NCBI GenBank assembly: GCA_017461985.1
Contig: JAFTSA010000010.1
Coordinates: forward strand, 1 to 64,000
DNA: 64,000 nucleotides
Direction of reading: 5' to 3'
Source of the DNA: Clostridia bacterium
GTDB taxonomy: Bacteria > Bacillota > Clostridia > Christensenellales > CAG-917
Position numbers and translations under genes: made by a program. Positions within the stretch are counted from its first letter, which is position 1. Each line of letters begins with the position of its first letter. A model generated the notes under the pieces. That model was not told the DNA's origin and did no database searches. It was given only the letters and a program-made list of their open reading frames with translations. This document shows, one piece after another, positions 28,537 to 38,049 of the stretch.

Positions 28537-30114
28537 TCAGTTGCCTCCTTTGTCAGTTTCTTCGGTTTCAGGGGCGACAGGTGCTTGTTCATTTTCTTCT
28601 TCTGTGGCAGAGTCTTCATCATCAGCCACTCCAAGATATGCCTCTTGCACTGCCTTATTCTTTTGGATTTCTTCTGTTGTGCCAATTGCAAGCATTTGTC
28701 CAAATGAAATTGCACAAACCGTGTCACAGACATTCATGACAAGACCCATGTCGTGTTCAACAAGAAGGATTGTCACACCAAATGTGTCGCGAATTCTGCG
28801 GATGGTTTCGGTGAGCTCCTTGGTTTCAGCGTCATTTAGACCTGCTGCGGGCTCGTCCATAATGATGAGTTTGGGATCTGCCATAAGTGCACGGGCGATT
28901 TCAACCTTTTTCAAGATGCCGTAAGGAAGGCCCATTGCCAACCAGCCAGCATAGTTCTCGATGCCCATAAACTTCAAGATGCCCATAGCCTTTTGCTTGA
29001 AGATTCTATCTTCCTTTTTGAGGAGAGGCAGTCCTACTGCGTGAGCAAGTATGCCTGTGCGGTATGAACGTGTGCAAGCAACAAGAAGGTTTTCAAGGAC
29101 TGAGATTTCTTTCACCAACTCTATGTTTTGGAAAGTTCTTGAAATGCCTTGAAGGATGACATCGTGGACCTTGAAGTCACGCATATCAACCACTTCACCG
29201 TGTTTGTTTTCAAAGAGCATATCTCCACCGGTTGCGTTGTAGAAACGAGTGATGCAGTTGAACACTGTGGTCTTGCCTGCACCGTTAGGACCGATAAGAC
29301 CAAAAACTTCGCCTTTTTTGACATCAAATGTAAGGTCGTCAACCGCTTTCAATCCGCCGAAATACATTTTGAGGTTTTTCACACTCAAAACCACATCGTC
29401 TGCAACGCCTTGTCTATCCTTCTCTTCTGTCTTGAAGGATGCGATTTTTGCGGTGAGTTTCTCTGCCTTTGCGGTGAGTTTTGCTCTCTTTTTGTCTTTT
29501 GCCTCTGCAAGCTTTGTTGCGACTGCGGTGCAAGATTCCTCGTATTGCTTTTCAAGAGTTGCATTCAATGTCACGTATGCTGTGTCATCTGCGGTTGAGT
29601 TGTTCAGCAAGAACTTTTCTTTTTCTGCTGAAAGCTTTTCTTCAAAAGCACTTCTCTTTGCACTGAGTGAATTCATCTTCTCCAAGTGCTTTGCGAGAAT
29701 TTCTAAGGTATCTTCTCCCTTTGCGGTTGCTTTGAACAGTGCTCTTGCGGTGCTTTGGTTGACTGCACGATGACTCATGTATGCGCGCTTGTCATAGCGT
29801 TGCATCTTGTCTGCAAGGAGTGCGTTGATATACTCTTCCTTGTCGCAAGCATCAAAGGCAGGCTTTGCCAGCTTTTTGTTGGCAGAACGCACAAATGCAT
29901 TTGCTTTTGCTTCCGCTTTTTTGTCGTACTTTGCATCAAGACCGCCCAGTTCTACGTTGACAAATTCAAGGTTTCTACGCAAATTCATCAGTTGCTTGTG
30001 ATTGAATCTCACAACCATCTTATCCGCAGATGTCTTGATTGTTTCGGGCAATGAAATGACTTTGCCCTTGAAGGATTCTGCAGAATGTTTGATTTTATCC
30101 CAAATCTTTGCCAT
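28537..30114 (-). CDS. livG: LivG-type ABC ATPase with a ~240-residue N-terminal helical extension
   Basis: A 525-residue protein, about twice the normal LivG length. Residues 241-500 are a typical LivG ATPase: Walker A GPNGAGKT (275-282), Walker B LIIMDEPAAGLN, H-loop LLVEHDMG. The signature is LPYGILKK, with a leucine where related proteins usually have Gln. Residues 1-240 are rich in Lys, Ala and Glu, predicted helical or coiled-coil by eye, with no membrane segment or family I know. The C-terminal ~30 residues are acidic. The frame is open with no stop or overlap problem; the ATG at 30114 has GGAGGTG and overlaps livM by 20 nt. Confidence 0.88.
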   Translation of the reverse strand: MAKIWDKIKHSAESFKGKVISLPETIKTSADKMVVRFNHKQLMNLRRNLEFVNVELGGLDAKYDKKAEAKANAFVRSANKKLAKPAFDACDKEEYINALLADKMQRYDKRAYMSHRAVNQSTARALFKATAKGEDTLEILAKHLEKMNSLSAKRSAFEEKLSAEKEKFLLNNSTADDTAYVTLNATLEKQYEESCTAVATKLAEAKDKKRAKLTAKAEKLTAKIASFKTEEKDRQGVADDVVLSVKNLKMYFGGLKAVDDLTFDVKKGEVFGLIGPNGAGKTTVFNCITRFYNATGGDMLFENKHGEVVDMRDFKVHDVILQGISRTFQNIELVKEISVLENLLVACTRSYRTGILAHAVGLPLLKKEDRIFKQKAMGILKFMGIENYAGWLAMGLPYGILKKVEIARALMADPKLIIMDEPAAGLNDAETKELTETIRRIRDTFGVTILLVEHDMGLVMNVCDTVCAISFGQMLAIGTTEEIQKNKAVQEAYLGVADDEDSATEEENEQAPVAPETEETDKGGN

Positions 30115-31183
30115 AACGCACCTCCTTCAACTTTGTGAATAATTTTTTGAGTTTGCCCTTCAATTCCCAAATCAATTGTGCAATGCCACCGGGATAGAAC
30201 ATAACCACCAAGATGACCAAAACACCTGACACAAAAGTGATGATGACAGGGTTCTCTTGCAAGACTTCAATTCTGTTGAGCAAAGTTGTTTGCAAGCCAT
30301 ACATGATGTACGTGCCAAACACTGCGCCCCAGATTGATTTGTAGCCACCAATGATGACCGCCGCCAAAATATTCAGGGATGTGATAAGGGCGTAAAAGCC
30401 TGTGCCATCACTTGCAGTTGCTGCACGCATACAAACCATAAGCATAACGCCAGAAATTGCAGCATATGCGGTGCAGATGACAAAAGCAAGGAGTCTATAT
30501 TTGATAAGACTGATGCCCATTGCTTGTGCTGCTGCGGTGCTGTTTTTCATTGCCAACATTGCGCGTCCTGTGGGGCTGTTGATTAGGTTTTGTGTGATGA
30601 TCATTATCACGACCAATACAACCGCAACAATGTATATTGAGCTTTGTCTTTTGACCAGCATACCAAAGATTTCAAAATTTGAAATCTTGATTGTATCTTC
30701 AAGAGCCATATACAGGTTTCTCAAAATTTCGCTGAGACCCAGTGTCAAGATACAGAGGTAGATACCTTCAATTCTAAGTGAAATGAAACCAACGATTATG
30801 CCGATGACCACTGACACCAACAAAGCGACGATGATTGCGATGGCAAAGGACATATTTGATTCGTTCATAATGTAATAAACCGAATATGTGCCGATTCCAA
30901 TAAATCCGCCTGTGCCCAGTGAGGCAAGGCCAGAATAGCCCATCAACAAACAAAAACCGATTGCTGCGATTGAATATGCCAGTGTGGTTGCGATACCTGA
31001 CTGCAATGAATAAGGGATGACCTTGTTGACTGCAAGATAACCAATGACGCAAATGAGTGCACCAAAGATCAAGAATTGCCAGGTTGAGTTCTTCAAAGCA
31101 CCGCGCATCTTGTTGGTGAGAGCGGTGTTTGCTTTTTGCTCTTTGCCTAAAAAGGCGTATTTGTTTGACAGAAATTTATTCAT
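30095..31183 (-). CDS. livM: LIV-type ABC transporter permease LivM
   Basis: A 362-residue integral membrane permease with about nine hydrophobic helices and the family loop SLRIEGIYLCILTLGLSEILRNL. GRAMLAMKNSTAAAQAMGI is the cytosolic EAA-type coupling loop that contacts the ATPase. The start is ATG 31183 (MNKFLSNKY), 1 nt after the livH stop, with GAAGG upstream; a longer frame begins inside livH. The C-terminal tail is lysine-rich, as is the LivG extension that follows. Confidence 0.93.
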   Translation of the reverse strand: MNKFLSNKYAFLGKEQKANTALTNKMRGALKNSTWQFLIFGALICVIGYLAVNKVIPYSLQSGIATTLAYSIAAIGFCLLMGYSGLASLGTGGFIGIGTYSVYYIMNESNMSFAIAIIVALLVSVVIGIIVGFISLRIEGIYLCILTLGLSEILRNLYMALEDTIKISNFEIFGMLVKRQSSIYIVAVVLVVIMIITQNLINSPTGRAMLAMKNSTAAAQAMGISLIKYRLLAFVICTAYAAISGVMLMVCMRAATASDGTGFYALITSLNILAAVIIGGYKSIWGAVFGTYIMYGLQTTLLNRIEVLQENPVIITFVSGVLVILVVMFYPGGIAQLIWELKGKLKKLFTKLKEVRYGKDLG

Positions 31184-31184
31184 A

Positions 31185-32093
31185 CTACACCTTCTTTGCA
31201 ATTCTCTTTCCAAATATGCCTTGGGGCTTGAAGAAAATTATCACAAGTGCCACGGCATAAACGATGACCATTGACCATTTTGTCATTTCAGGTGCGCCTG
31301 CTATGTTGACAAAATATTGCACCAAGTTGTTGGCAAGAGGAATCATCAAGGCAACAACGACAGGGCCGTAAAAGCTTGAGAAACCACCAAGAATACCTGC
31401 GAGGAACGCATACACTTGATAGTTGGTCATAAAATAGATGCCAACCGTGTTTCCTGATGAAGCATTGATTGCCGCAGCAAGTGCACCAAGTGCGCCGGCA
31501 AGTCCCCAAGAAACCGCTGTGACGATGTGGGTGTTGATGCCCATCATGCCAGCAACGTATTCATTTGAAGCGGTTGCACGGACTGAAAGTCCCCATTTGC
31601 TGAAACGCAAAGCCACAAAAATTGCCACGATAACAACAATTGTGATTCCTCCACACACAAGAGCATTTTTGGTGACAGTCACACTGCCATCGAAAATTTC
31701 AGCGGACAATGTCCCGTCAATAAATGCTGTGAATTGGGGGACTGCAATGCCAAAAATAAGAGGTATTGCGCCAACGATAATGGAAATAAGTCCCATGGTG
31801 ATGATTTGTTTGCCCAGTGCGTTGACGTATCTGCCTCGTCTAAAAATGAGCACGTCAATGAGTGTGGCAATGACCATGGAAACAATCATTCCAATAGGCA
31901 ACGACGCCCAAATTGGCAAACCCTTTTGATTCAAAAAATATGCCACCATATACGCACCAAAGGCAGAGATGACACCCTGCGCAAAGTTGGTGGTGTATGA
32001 TGTTTTGAATATAAGGGTGATTGCCAGCGTGACAAGTGCTGTCACGCACATGGGTGCAATCGAGCCCATTATTGTATTAAGAAAATACGCCAT
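31185..32093 (-). CDS. livH: LIV-type ABC transporter permease LivH
   Basis: A 302-residue permease with about eight membrane helices, partner of LivM. Recognisable segments are YTTNFAQGVISAFGAYMVAYFL near the N-terminus, the coupling loop LSVRATASNEYVAGMMGIN and GGFSSFYGPVV. The ATG lies 6 nt after the stop of the FabH-like gene, so the transporter is translated together with the acyl-CoA enzymes. This tight spacing is the best evidence that transport and acyl-CoA metabolism belong to one pathway. Confidence 0.94.
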   Translation of the reverse strand: MAYFLNTIMGSIAPMCVTALVTLAITLIFKTSYTTNFAQGVISAFGAYMVAYFLNQKGLPIWASLPIGMIVSMVIATLIDVLIFRRGRYVNALGKQIITMGLISIIVGAIPLIFGIAVPQFTAFIDGTLSAEIFDGSVTVTKNALVCGGITIVVIVAIFVALRFSKWGLSVRATASNEYVAGMMGINTHIVTAVSWGLAGALGALAAAINASSGNTVGIYFMTNYQVYAFLAGILGGFSSFYGPVVVALMIPLANNLVQYFVNIAGAPEMTKWSMVIVYAVALVIIFFKPQGIFGKRIAKKV

Positions 32094-32099
32094 AAAATA

Positions 32100-33116
32100 T
32101 TAACCCCATTGAATGATGTTTGCTGCCCAGGTGTAGCCGATGCCTGCTGCAATCATACACACAGTGCTGCCGTCCTTCACTTTGCCTTCTTTGAGTGCAA
32201 GTTCAAGTGAGAGGATTTGATCAATTTGTCCAATGTGTCCGTAGTTTTCAAGATAAAGTGTTTGATCTTCGGTAAGTCCCAAGTCTTGGAGCATACCCTT
32301 GTGACCTGAACGCTTGATGTGAAGGATGTCAAGGAAGTCGATGTCTGCCCTTGTCTTGCCACTCTTGCGGAGAGCTTCGTCGATGCAGTGATACCAGTTG
32401 GGCATTGACACTGTGTTGAGGAGGCCCTTCATCTTGGGTGAGTCCATAAGACGGAGCATATTCATTTCTTTGACGTTTTCTGCGGTGACGGGATTCATGA
32501 TACCGCCAACCTTGCCGCCACAAGTGTGGACAACAGAGCCGTCACTCATAACGTGTGTGCCAAGGAGAAGGTTTTTGCCGTAATTCTTCTTGAGAAGGAT
32601 TGCGCCGCCACCTGCGCCCAGGTTGAACATAAATGAAACGCCACTATCGGTGTAGTCGATCATATCGCAGTTGCGGTAGCCACCACAGACCAAGATTGTG
32701 TCGATTTCATCGTCAGCGATGAGCATATCCTTTGCGATCTTCATTGCAGACACTGCTGTGCAGCAACGGTTTTGTACGTCGATGCCCCATGCGTTCTTTG
32801 CACCGATTCTGTCTTGAACGTAGCAAGCAGAAGTGGTGAGAGGATATTCTTTCCATTCTTCGGTGATGCAAAGGATGACGTCAATGTCAAGGGGATCAAA
32901 GCCGGTGTTTTCAAGGCATTTGAGTGCTGCAAGAGCGCCCATTTCTTGTGTGCCGTCACAGGGGTCGTCTGTGGGGACGTACTTTTGGACGATGCCCAGT
33001 TTGTTGATGACAGCGTCTTCACTCCACACGCCGTTTGTTGCGTCGGAGATTTCCTTTGCGGTCATTATTTTCTTGGGAAGGTATGTGCCCATTCCCACGA
33101 TTCCAACGTTTACCAT
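32100..33116 (-). CDS. FabH-like (KAS III fold) condensing enzyme with altered catalytic residues
   Basis: A 338-residue thiolase-superfamily protein of the 3-oxoacyl-ACP synthase III type. Cys118 in DVQNRCCTAVSAM aligns with the nucleophile of FabH, and His266 (LHIKRSGH) with its histidine. The asparagine of the NxGNTSAAS motif is replaced: the segment reads ENYGHIGQIDQ, with His294. So it should still form an acyl-enzyme, but decarboxylative condensation as in FabH is doubtful. The gene lies between fabG and livH. Possible roles are acyl transfer to CoA or condensation of two acyl-CoAs; not decided by sequence. Confidence 0.82.
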   Translation of the reverse strand: MVNVGIVGMGTYLPKKIMTAKEISDATNGVWSEDAVINKLGIVQKYVPTDDPCDGTQEMGALAALKCLENTGFDPLDIDVILCITEEWKEYPLTTSACYVQDRIGAKNAWGIDVQNRCCTAVSAMKIAKDMLIADDEIDTILVCGGYRNCDMIDYTDSGVSFMFNLGAGGGAILLKKNYGKNLLLGTHVMSDGSVVHTCGGKVGGIMNPVTAENVKEMNMLRLMDSPKMKGLLNTVSMPNWYHCIDEALRKSGKTRADIDFLDILHIKRSGHKGMLQDLGLTEDQTLYLENYGHIGQIDQILSLELALKEGKVKDGSTVCMIAAGIGYTWAANIIQWG

Positions 33117-33142
33117 ACTGTTTTTCTCCTATAAAGTGCTTT

Positions 33143-33862
33143 TTACAGTCTCATACCGCCATTGACGGAGAGAACGTGACCTGTGACGTATGATGCGTCG
33201 TCGCTGGCGAGGAAGAGTGCTGCCTTTGCGATTTCTTCAGGTTGACCAAGTCTGCCAAGCATTGTAAGACCTGCAAATTTCTTGAGGAGGTCTTCGGGGA
33301 CTGTCTTCATCATGTCTGTCATGATATAGCCGGGAGCAATTGCGTTGACTCTCACGGGCACGCCCTTTCTTGCAAATTCCTTTGCCCAAGTCTTGGTGAG
33401 GCCGATGACGCCTGCCTTGGTTGCTGCGTAGTTTGCTTGACCGATGTTGCCGTATTCGCCAACGACTGATGAGATGTTGATGATGCTGCCGCCGCCGATT
33501 TCTTCCATGAAAGGTCCAACGTAACGGACGAGATTGAAGATGCCCTTGAGGTTGATGTCAACAACAAGATCCCATTGTTCGTCTGTCATCTTTCTGGTCA
33601 TTGCGTCACGAGTGATACCTGCATTGTTGACGAGGATGTCAATCTTGCCGTACTTCTCTTTTGCGTATTCATAGATTGCTTTGCATGCTGCGCCGTCTGT
33701 GACGTTGAGTTGATAGTATTCCACGTTTTCACATTCGTAGGTGAGAGGCATCATATCTGCTGCGATGACTTTTGCACCTTCTCTTGCAAAGGTTTGTGCC
33801 ATTTCGCCGCCAAGACCTTTTGCTGCGCCTGTGACAATTGCTACTTTACCTTCTAATCTCAT
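33143..33862 (-). CDS. fabG: FabG-type short-chain dehydrogenase, probable (R)-3-ketoacyl-CoA reductase
   Basis: A 239-residue SDR enzyme with the cofactor loop TGAAKGLGGEMA, the NNAG motif and the catalytic Ser (NISSVVGEYG) and YAATK pair. FabG/PhaB-type enzymes reduce 3-ketoacyl substrates with NADPH to the (R)-3-hydroxy form. Its place between thiolase and a MaoC-type hydratase operon member suggests acetoacetyl-CoA reduction rather than fatty acid synthesis, as no acyl-carrier-protein genes are near. Start ATG at 33862 with AGGAGATAT. Confidence 0.92.
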   Translation of the reverse strand: MRLEGKVAIVTGAAKGLGGEMAQTFAREGAKVIAADMMPLTYECENVEYYQLNVTDGAACKAIYEYAKEKYGKIDILVNNAGITRDAMTRKMTDEQWDLVVDINLKGIFNLVRYVGPFMEEIGGGSIINISSVVGEYGNIGQANYAATKAGVIGLTKTWAKEFARKGVPVRVNAIAPGYIMTDMMKTVPEDLLKKFAGLTMLGRLGQPEEIAKAALFLASDDASYVTGHVLSVNGGMRL

Positions 33863-33901
33863 AATTATATCTCCTATTATTTATTCATTATTATTCCGCA
33901 A

Positions 33902-35110
33902 TTATTGCAGATTTTTGAGGACGACTGCTGTGCCCATACCACCGCCGATGCAGAGTGATGCGAGGCCGTAAGTCTTTCCACTGTGTTTAAGTTCGTGTGC
34001 CAGGGTGACGATGATTCTGTTTCCGCTTGCGCCAACGGGGTGACCAAGTGCGATTGCTCCGCCGTTGACGTTGCAACGTGACTTGATTGTGTCTTGATCC
34101 ACGCCGTGTTCTTCACTGATGAGTTTGACAACGCCCAGTGATTGTGCTGCAAATGCTTCGTTCAGTTCAAGGACTTCCATATCGCCGAGGGTCATATTTG
34201 CATTTTTCAGTGCATTGCGGATTGCGGGGACAGGACCAAGGCCCATGACGTCAGGTTCAACACCGCCTTGACCGATGCCGACGATTTCTGCCATAGGTGT
34301 GAGGCCGTATTTTGCCACTGCTTCTTCACTGGCGATGACGCAGAAACTTGCGCCGTCGTTGATGCCGGATGCGTTGCCTGCCGTGACGGTGCCGTCTGCC
34401 TTGAATGCTGTGCGGAGTGTGCCCAGTTTTTCAAGGGTGGTTGTGCGGTTGATATATTCGTCTTGGTCAAAGAGGACTTCTTTTCTGCCCACTTTCACTG
34501 TGATAGGCACGATTTCTTCAACAAACTTGCCTGCATCTTGTGCTGCGATTGCCTTTTGTTGCGAGCCGATTGCGAACTCGTCTTGTGCTTCACGGGTAAT
34601 GCCGTATCTTTCTGCCACGTTTTCTGCGGTGATGCCCATGTGCATATTGCCAAAGGCGTCTGTAAGTGAATCAACCAACATATGGTCAACCAACTTCATT
34701 TCGCCCATCTTGTTGCCTGAGCGGACTTTGCCACTGACAAGATAGGGTGCGCCACTCATGACTTCTGTGCCACCTGCTGCAACGAGATTTGCCATGCCTG
34801 CCTTAATTGCGGTGACTGCGTTCATAACTGCCTTCATACCGCTTCCGCAAACCATATTAAGTGAATATGCGGGGATTTCAACAGGCACGCCTGCGCCGAT
34901 TGCAACTTGTCTTGCAGGACCTTGTTTTACGCCTGCGGGAAGGACGTTGCCCACCACCACTTCGTCAAGCCATTCGGGTTTGACTCCGCCGGCTTCAAGG
35001 GCTGCCTTCAATACTTTTGCGCCGAGATCAGTGGGAGTAACGTCTTTAAGTGTACCGAGCATTGTGCCGATGGCACTTCTCTTTGCGCTTACAAGATAAA
35101 CTTTGCTCAT
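33902..35110 (-). CDS. thlA: Acetyl-CoA C-acetyltransferase (thiolase)
   Basis: A 402-residue thiolase with the three catalytic parts intact: nucleophile Cys88 ([11 protein letters not shown]), His in [16 protein letters not shown] and the C-terminal [12 protein letters not shown]. Biosynthetic thiolases join two acetyl-CoA to acetoacetyl-CoA; the same family works in reverse in beta-oxidation. Position between etfA and fabG fits a C4 pathway. Start ATG 35110 with GGAGG. Confidence 0.95.
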   Translation of the reverse strand: MSKVYLVSAKRSAIGTMLGTLKDVTPTDLGAKVLKAALEAGGVKPEWLDEVVVGNVLPAGVKQGPARQVAIGAGVPVEIPAYSLNMVCGSGMKAVMNAVTAIKAGMANLVAAGGTEVMSGAPYLVSGKVRSGNKMGEMKLVDHMLVDSLTDAFGNMHMGITAENVAERYGITREAQDEFAIGSQQKAIAAQDAGKFVEEIVPITVKVGRKEVLFDQDEYINRTTTLEKLGTLRTAFKADGTVTAGNASGINDGASFCVIASEEAVAKYGLTPMAEIVGIGQGGVEPDVMGLGPVPAIRNALKNANMTLGDMEVLELNEAFAAQSLGVVKLISEEHGVDQDTIKSRCNVNGGAIALGHPVGASGNRIIVTLAHELKHSGKTYGLASLCIGGGMGTAVVLKNLQ

Positions 35111-35129
35111 AACTGCCTCCTATTTGTTT

Positions 35130-36095
35130 TTACAGAATTTTGTCAAGTTGTTTCAAAACTGCGTTTGCGTCTGCAACGATACCGAGGTTTGCCACCTTGA
35201 AGATGGGTGCGTTGACGTCGGTGTTGACTGCCACGATATATTCAGACTCTTCCATGCCTGCAAGGTGTTGGATTGCACCGCTGATACCAAATGCAAGATA
35301 TGCTTGAGGACGGACGGTCTTGCCTGTTTGACCAACTTGGCGTGCGTGTTCGATGATGCCACTGTCAACAAGGCTACGTGATGATGACACTGTGCCCTTG
35401 ACCTTCTTTGCCACGTCAAATGCAGGAGCAACGTCCTTGACGCCACGACCACATGAAACGAGGATCTTTGCATCTTCGATCTTTTCAACGTTTTTGGTTT
35501 CTTTTACTTCTTCAACAACTTTGACCACTGCCTTTGAGTCGTCCCAGTTGATTGTTTCTTGGATGATGTCCCCCTTTCTTGCGCCGTCAAATTCGGGTTT
35601 CTTCATAACGCCGGGACGGACTGTTGACATTTGAGGACGATGTTCAGGACAAATGATGGTTGCAAAGAGGTTGCCACCAAATGCAGGACGTGTCATAAAG
35701 AGGTTGCCTGCTTCATCCATTTCAAGTTTTGTGCAGTCTGCGGTGAGACCAGTGTGCAGTCTTGCTGAAAGTCTAGGAGCAAGATCTCTGCCGATGCTGG
35801 TTGCGCCGAAGAGCACCACGTTAGGATCATTTGCCTTTACCAATTGTGTCACTGCTTGTGCATAATATTCAGTGACGAAATGCTTGAGGTTTGCGTGGTC
35901 CACAACACGGACTTCGTCTGCGCCGTATGCAACAAGGTCGTTTGCCTTTGCTGAAACGCCGTCACCGAGGAGGAGTGCCACCACTTTTTCATTTACTTTG
36001 TCGGCGAGTTCACGTGCAACACCGAGGAGTTCGATTGCCACGGATTGGAGTTCGCCGTCACGTTGTTCACAAAATACCCATACGTTCTTTGCCAT
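35130..36095 (-). CDS. etfA: Electron transfer flavoprotein alpha subunit
   Basis: A 321-residue EtfA with its C-terminal FAD domain: GRGVKD, SSRSLVDSG, QVGQTGKTVRP and GISGAIQHLAGM are the cofactor-binding signature, and VNTDVNAPIF is typical. It passes electrons to or from the acyl-CoA dehydrogenase. It lies 11 nt after etfB. In clostridial butyrate formation the Etf-dehydrogenase complex bifurcates electrons between crotonyl-CoA and ferredoxin; that role is inferred from context. Confidence 0.95.
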   Translation of the reverse strand: MAKNVWVFCEQRDGELQSVAIELLGVARELADKVNEKVVALLLGDGVSAKANDLVAYGADEVRVVDHANLKHFVTEYYAQAVTQLVKANDPNVVLFGATSIGRDLAPRLSARLHTGLTADCTKLEMDEAGNLFMTRPAFGGNLFATIICPEHRPQMSTVRPGVMKKPEFDGARKGDIIQETINWDDSKAVVKVVEEVKETKNVEKIEDAKILVSCGRGVKDVAPAFDVAKKVKGTVSSSRSLVDSGIIEHARQVGQTGKTVRPQAYLAFGISGAIQHLAGMEESEYIVAVNTDVNAPIFKVANLGIVADANAVLKQLDKIL

Positions 36096-36106
36096 AATGC
36101 GCCTCC

Positions 36107-36892
36107 TTAAATCAAATGACGTGCTTTCAATGCGTCAACGATTGCACGTGCTGCCCCTTCGGGATCAAGTTCAACGGTTTCGATGGTCTTGTCAAATTGC
36201 TTGGTTGCAGTTGACTTAACCTTTGTGGGTGAACCGCTGAGACCGATGTTTGCCTTGTCCAGATCAAGATCTGCAAAGGTGATGATGCCGATTTCCTTTT
36301 CGTCTTGAGCAACCATGTCCCAAACGTTCATATATCTGGGAGTGCCAAGGGTGGAGAGCACTGTCACGAGGCAAAGGCCTTTTGCTTCAAGGGTTTGATA
36401 TCTGTCTTCAAATTGTCTCTTGACAACGAGGACTTCACGCTCTGCATCGTAATCAACTGCGGCGGCGTACGTGATTTGAGGGATGCCGAGGTGTTCTGCG
36501 ATTTGAGGACCAACTTGTGCGGTGTCGCCGTCGATTGCTTGACGTCCGCAGAGGACTAGGTCTGCGCCCAACTTTTTCACTGCTGCTGCAATGATTGTGC
36601 TGGTTGCAAGGGTGTCACTGCCTGCAAATGCTCTGTCGCTGAGGAGATATGCCTCGTCTGCGCCCATTGCAAGTGCTTCACGGAGTGCTTTTTCTGCTTG
36701 CATGGGTCCCATTGTGAGGACAACCACTTCTGCGCCGTGTTTTTCCTTCAGTTGAAGTGCAACTTCGATTGCGGTCTTGTCATCGGGGTTGATGATGCTG
36801 GGGACGCCGTCACGGATAAGAGTGTTTTTGACGGGGTCGATTTTGATTTCTGTTGTGTTGGGAACTTGTTTAATACATACGATAATTTTCAT
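36107..36892 (-). CDS. etfB: Electron transfer flavoprotein beta subunit
   Basis: A 261-residue EtfB. The N-terminus MKIIVCIKQVPNTTEIK and the segment GRQAIDGDTAQVGPQIAEHL are characteristic, as is VKRQFEDRYQ. The overall sequence resembles the Etf of acyl-CoA-bifurcating anaerobes more than that of mitochondria, but bifurcation cannot be proved here. The start is ATG 36892; a GTG four codons earlier is part of the ribosome site GAGGTGG. It begins 8 nt after the dehydrogenase stop. Confidence 0.94.
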   Translation of the reverse strand: MKIIVCIKQVPNTTEIKIDPVKNTLIRDGVPSIINPDDKTAIEVALQLKEKHGAEVVVLTMGPMQAEKALREALAMGADEAYLLSDRAFAGSDTLATSTIIAAAVKKLGADLVLCGRQAIDGDTAQVGPQIAEHLGIPQITYAAAVDYDAEREVLVVKRQFEDRYQTLEAKGLCLVTVLSTLGTPRYMNVWDMVAQDEKEIGIITFADLDLDKANIGLSGSPTKVKSTATKQFDKTIETVELDPEGAARAIVDALKARHLI

Positions 36893-36900
36893 ATTCCACC

Positions 36901-38037
36901 TCACTTTCTCAGGAGTGCACCGGAGATGACCATTCTTTGGACTTCGCTTGTGCCTTCGTAGATTTCTGTGATCTTTGCATCTCTCATCATTCTTTCAATG
37001 GGATACTCACGGGTGTAGCCGTATCCGCCGTGGAGCTGGACGCACTTGGTTGTGACTTCCATTGCTGTTTCTGATGCATAGAGTTTTGCTTGTGCTGCCT
37101 TCACTGAAAGTGTGGGGAGTTTGTTTTGCTTTGCGTCAACTGCTGCATAGACCAAGAGTTTTGCTGCTTCAACTCTTGTTGCAAGGTCAGCAAGGACAAA
37201 TTGTGTGTTTTGGAAACCGGAGATTGATTTGCCAAATTGCTTTCTGCTCTTGACGTATGCGATTGTTGATTGAAGTGCGCCTTCTGCAATGCCCAGTGCT
37301 TGTGCTGCGATACCAACACGACCGCCGTCCAGGGTCTTCATTGCAATCTTGAATCCGTCGCCACGTTTGCCAAGCATATTTTCTTTGGGGACTTTGACGT
37401 TTTCAAAAATAAGTTCACAGGTGGATGAACCGCGGATGCCCATCTTCTTTTCCTTCTTGCCGATTGAGAAGCCGGGGAATGCCTTTTCAACGATGAATGC
37501 ACTCATTTCGGGGCCTTTAGGGCCTTTGCCTGTCACTGCGATGATGACGTAGGTTTCTGCATAGCCTGCGTTGGTGATGAAGATTTTGCTGCCGTTCAAA
37601 AGATAGTGGTCTTCCATTTCGACTGCACGGGTTTGTTGATTGCTGGCGTCTGTGCCTGCATTGGGTTCAGTGAGGCCAAATGCGCCAATCTTCTTTCCGC
37701 TTGCAAGGTCGGGGAGATACTTTTGCTTTTGTTCTTCGGTGCCGTATTCAAGGATGGGTGCTGCGCAGAGTGAGGTGTGTGCTGAAAGGATAACACCTGT
37801 TGTGCCGCAGTGCTTTGAGAGTTCTTCAACGGCGGAGATATACATATTGTAGTTGCCGCCTGCGCCACCATATTCTCTGGGGATGATGATGCCGAAAAGA
37901 CCCATCTTTGCCATCTTTTCTGCCGTTTCAACGGGGAAACGCTCTTGCTCGTCAACTTCTTGTGCAAGAGGTTTCACTTCGTTTTCGGCAAAGTCTTTGA
38001 TCATCTGTTCAGAAAGAACTGATTTGAAATCTGCCAT
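36901..38037 (-). CDS. Short-chain acyl-CoA dehydrogenase (butyryl-CoA dehydrogenase type)
   Basis: A 378-residue FAD enzyme. The catalytic glutamate is Glu361 in ITEIYEGTSEVQR, the position used by short-chain and butyryl-CoA dehydrogenases; the FAD-binding FGLTEPNAGTDAS and the CVQLHGGYGYTREYP segments are intact. It is followed directly by etfB and etfA, the usual bcd-etfBA order. It would reduce crotonyl-CoA to butyryl-CoA or do the reverse. ATG at 38037 is preceded by GGAGGATAT. Confidence 0.95.
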   Translation of the reverse strand: MADFKSVLSEQMIKDFAENEVKPLAQEVDEQERFPVETAEKMAKMGLFGIIIPREYGGAGGNYNMYISAVEELSKHCGTTGVILSAHTSLCAAPILEYGTEEQKQKYLPDLASGKKIGAFGLTEPNAGTDASNQQTRAVEMEDHYLLNGSKIFITNAGYAETYVIIAVTGKGPKGPEMSAFIVEKAFPGFSIGKKEKKMGIRGSSTCELIFENVKVPKENMLGKRGDGFKIAMKTLDGGRVGIAAQALGIAEGALQSTIAYVKSRKQFGKSISGFQNTQFVLADLATRVEAAKLLVYAAVDAKQNKLPTLSVKAAQAKLYASETAMEVTTKCVQLHGGYGYTREYPIERMMRDAKITEIYEGTSEVQRMVISGALLRK

Positions 38038-38049
38038 TATATCCTCCGT

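Noticed and set aside
28537-30114. Sequencing frameshift joining two genes to give the long LivG
   Set aside because: The extension is in one uninterrupted frame with a good ribosome site, overlaps livM in a normal way, and has no second start with a ribosome site at the ATPase domain that I could see.
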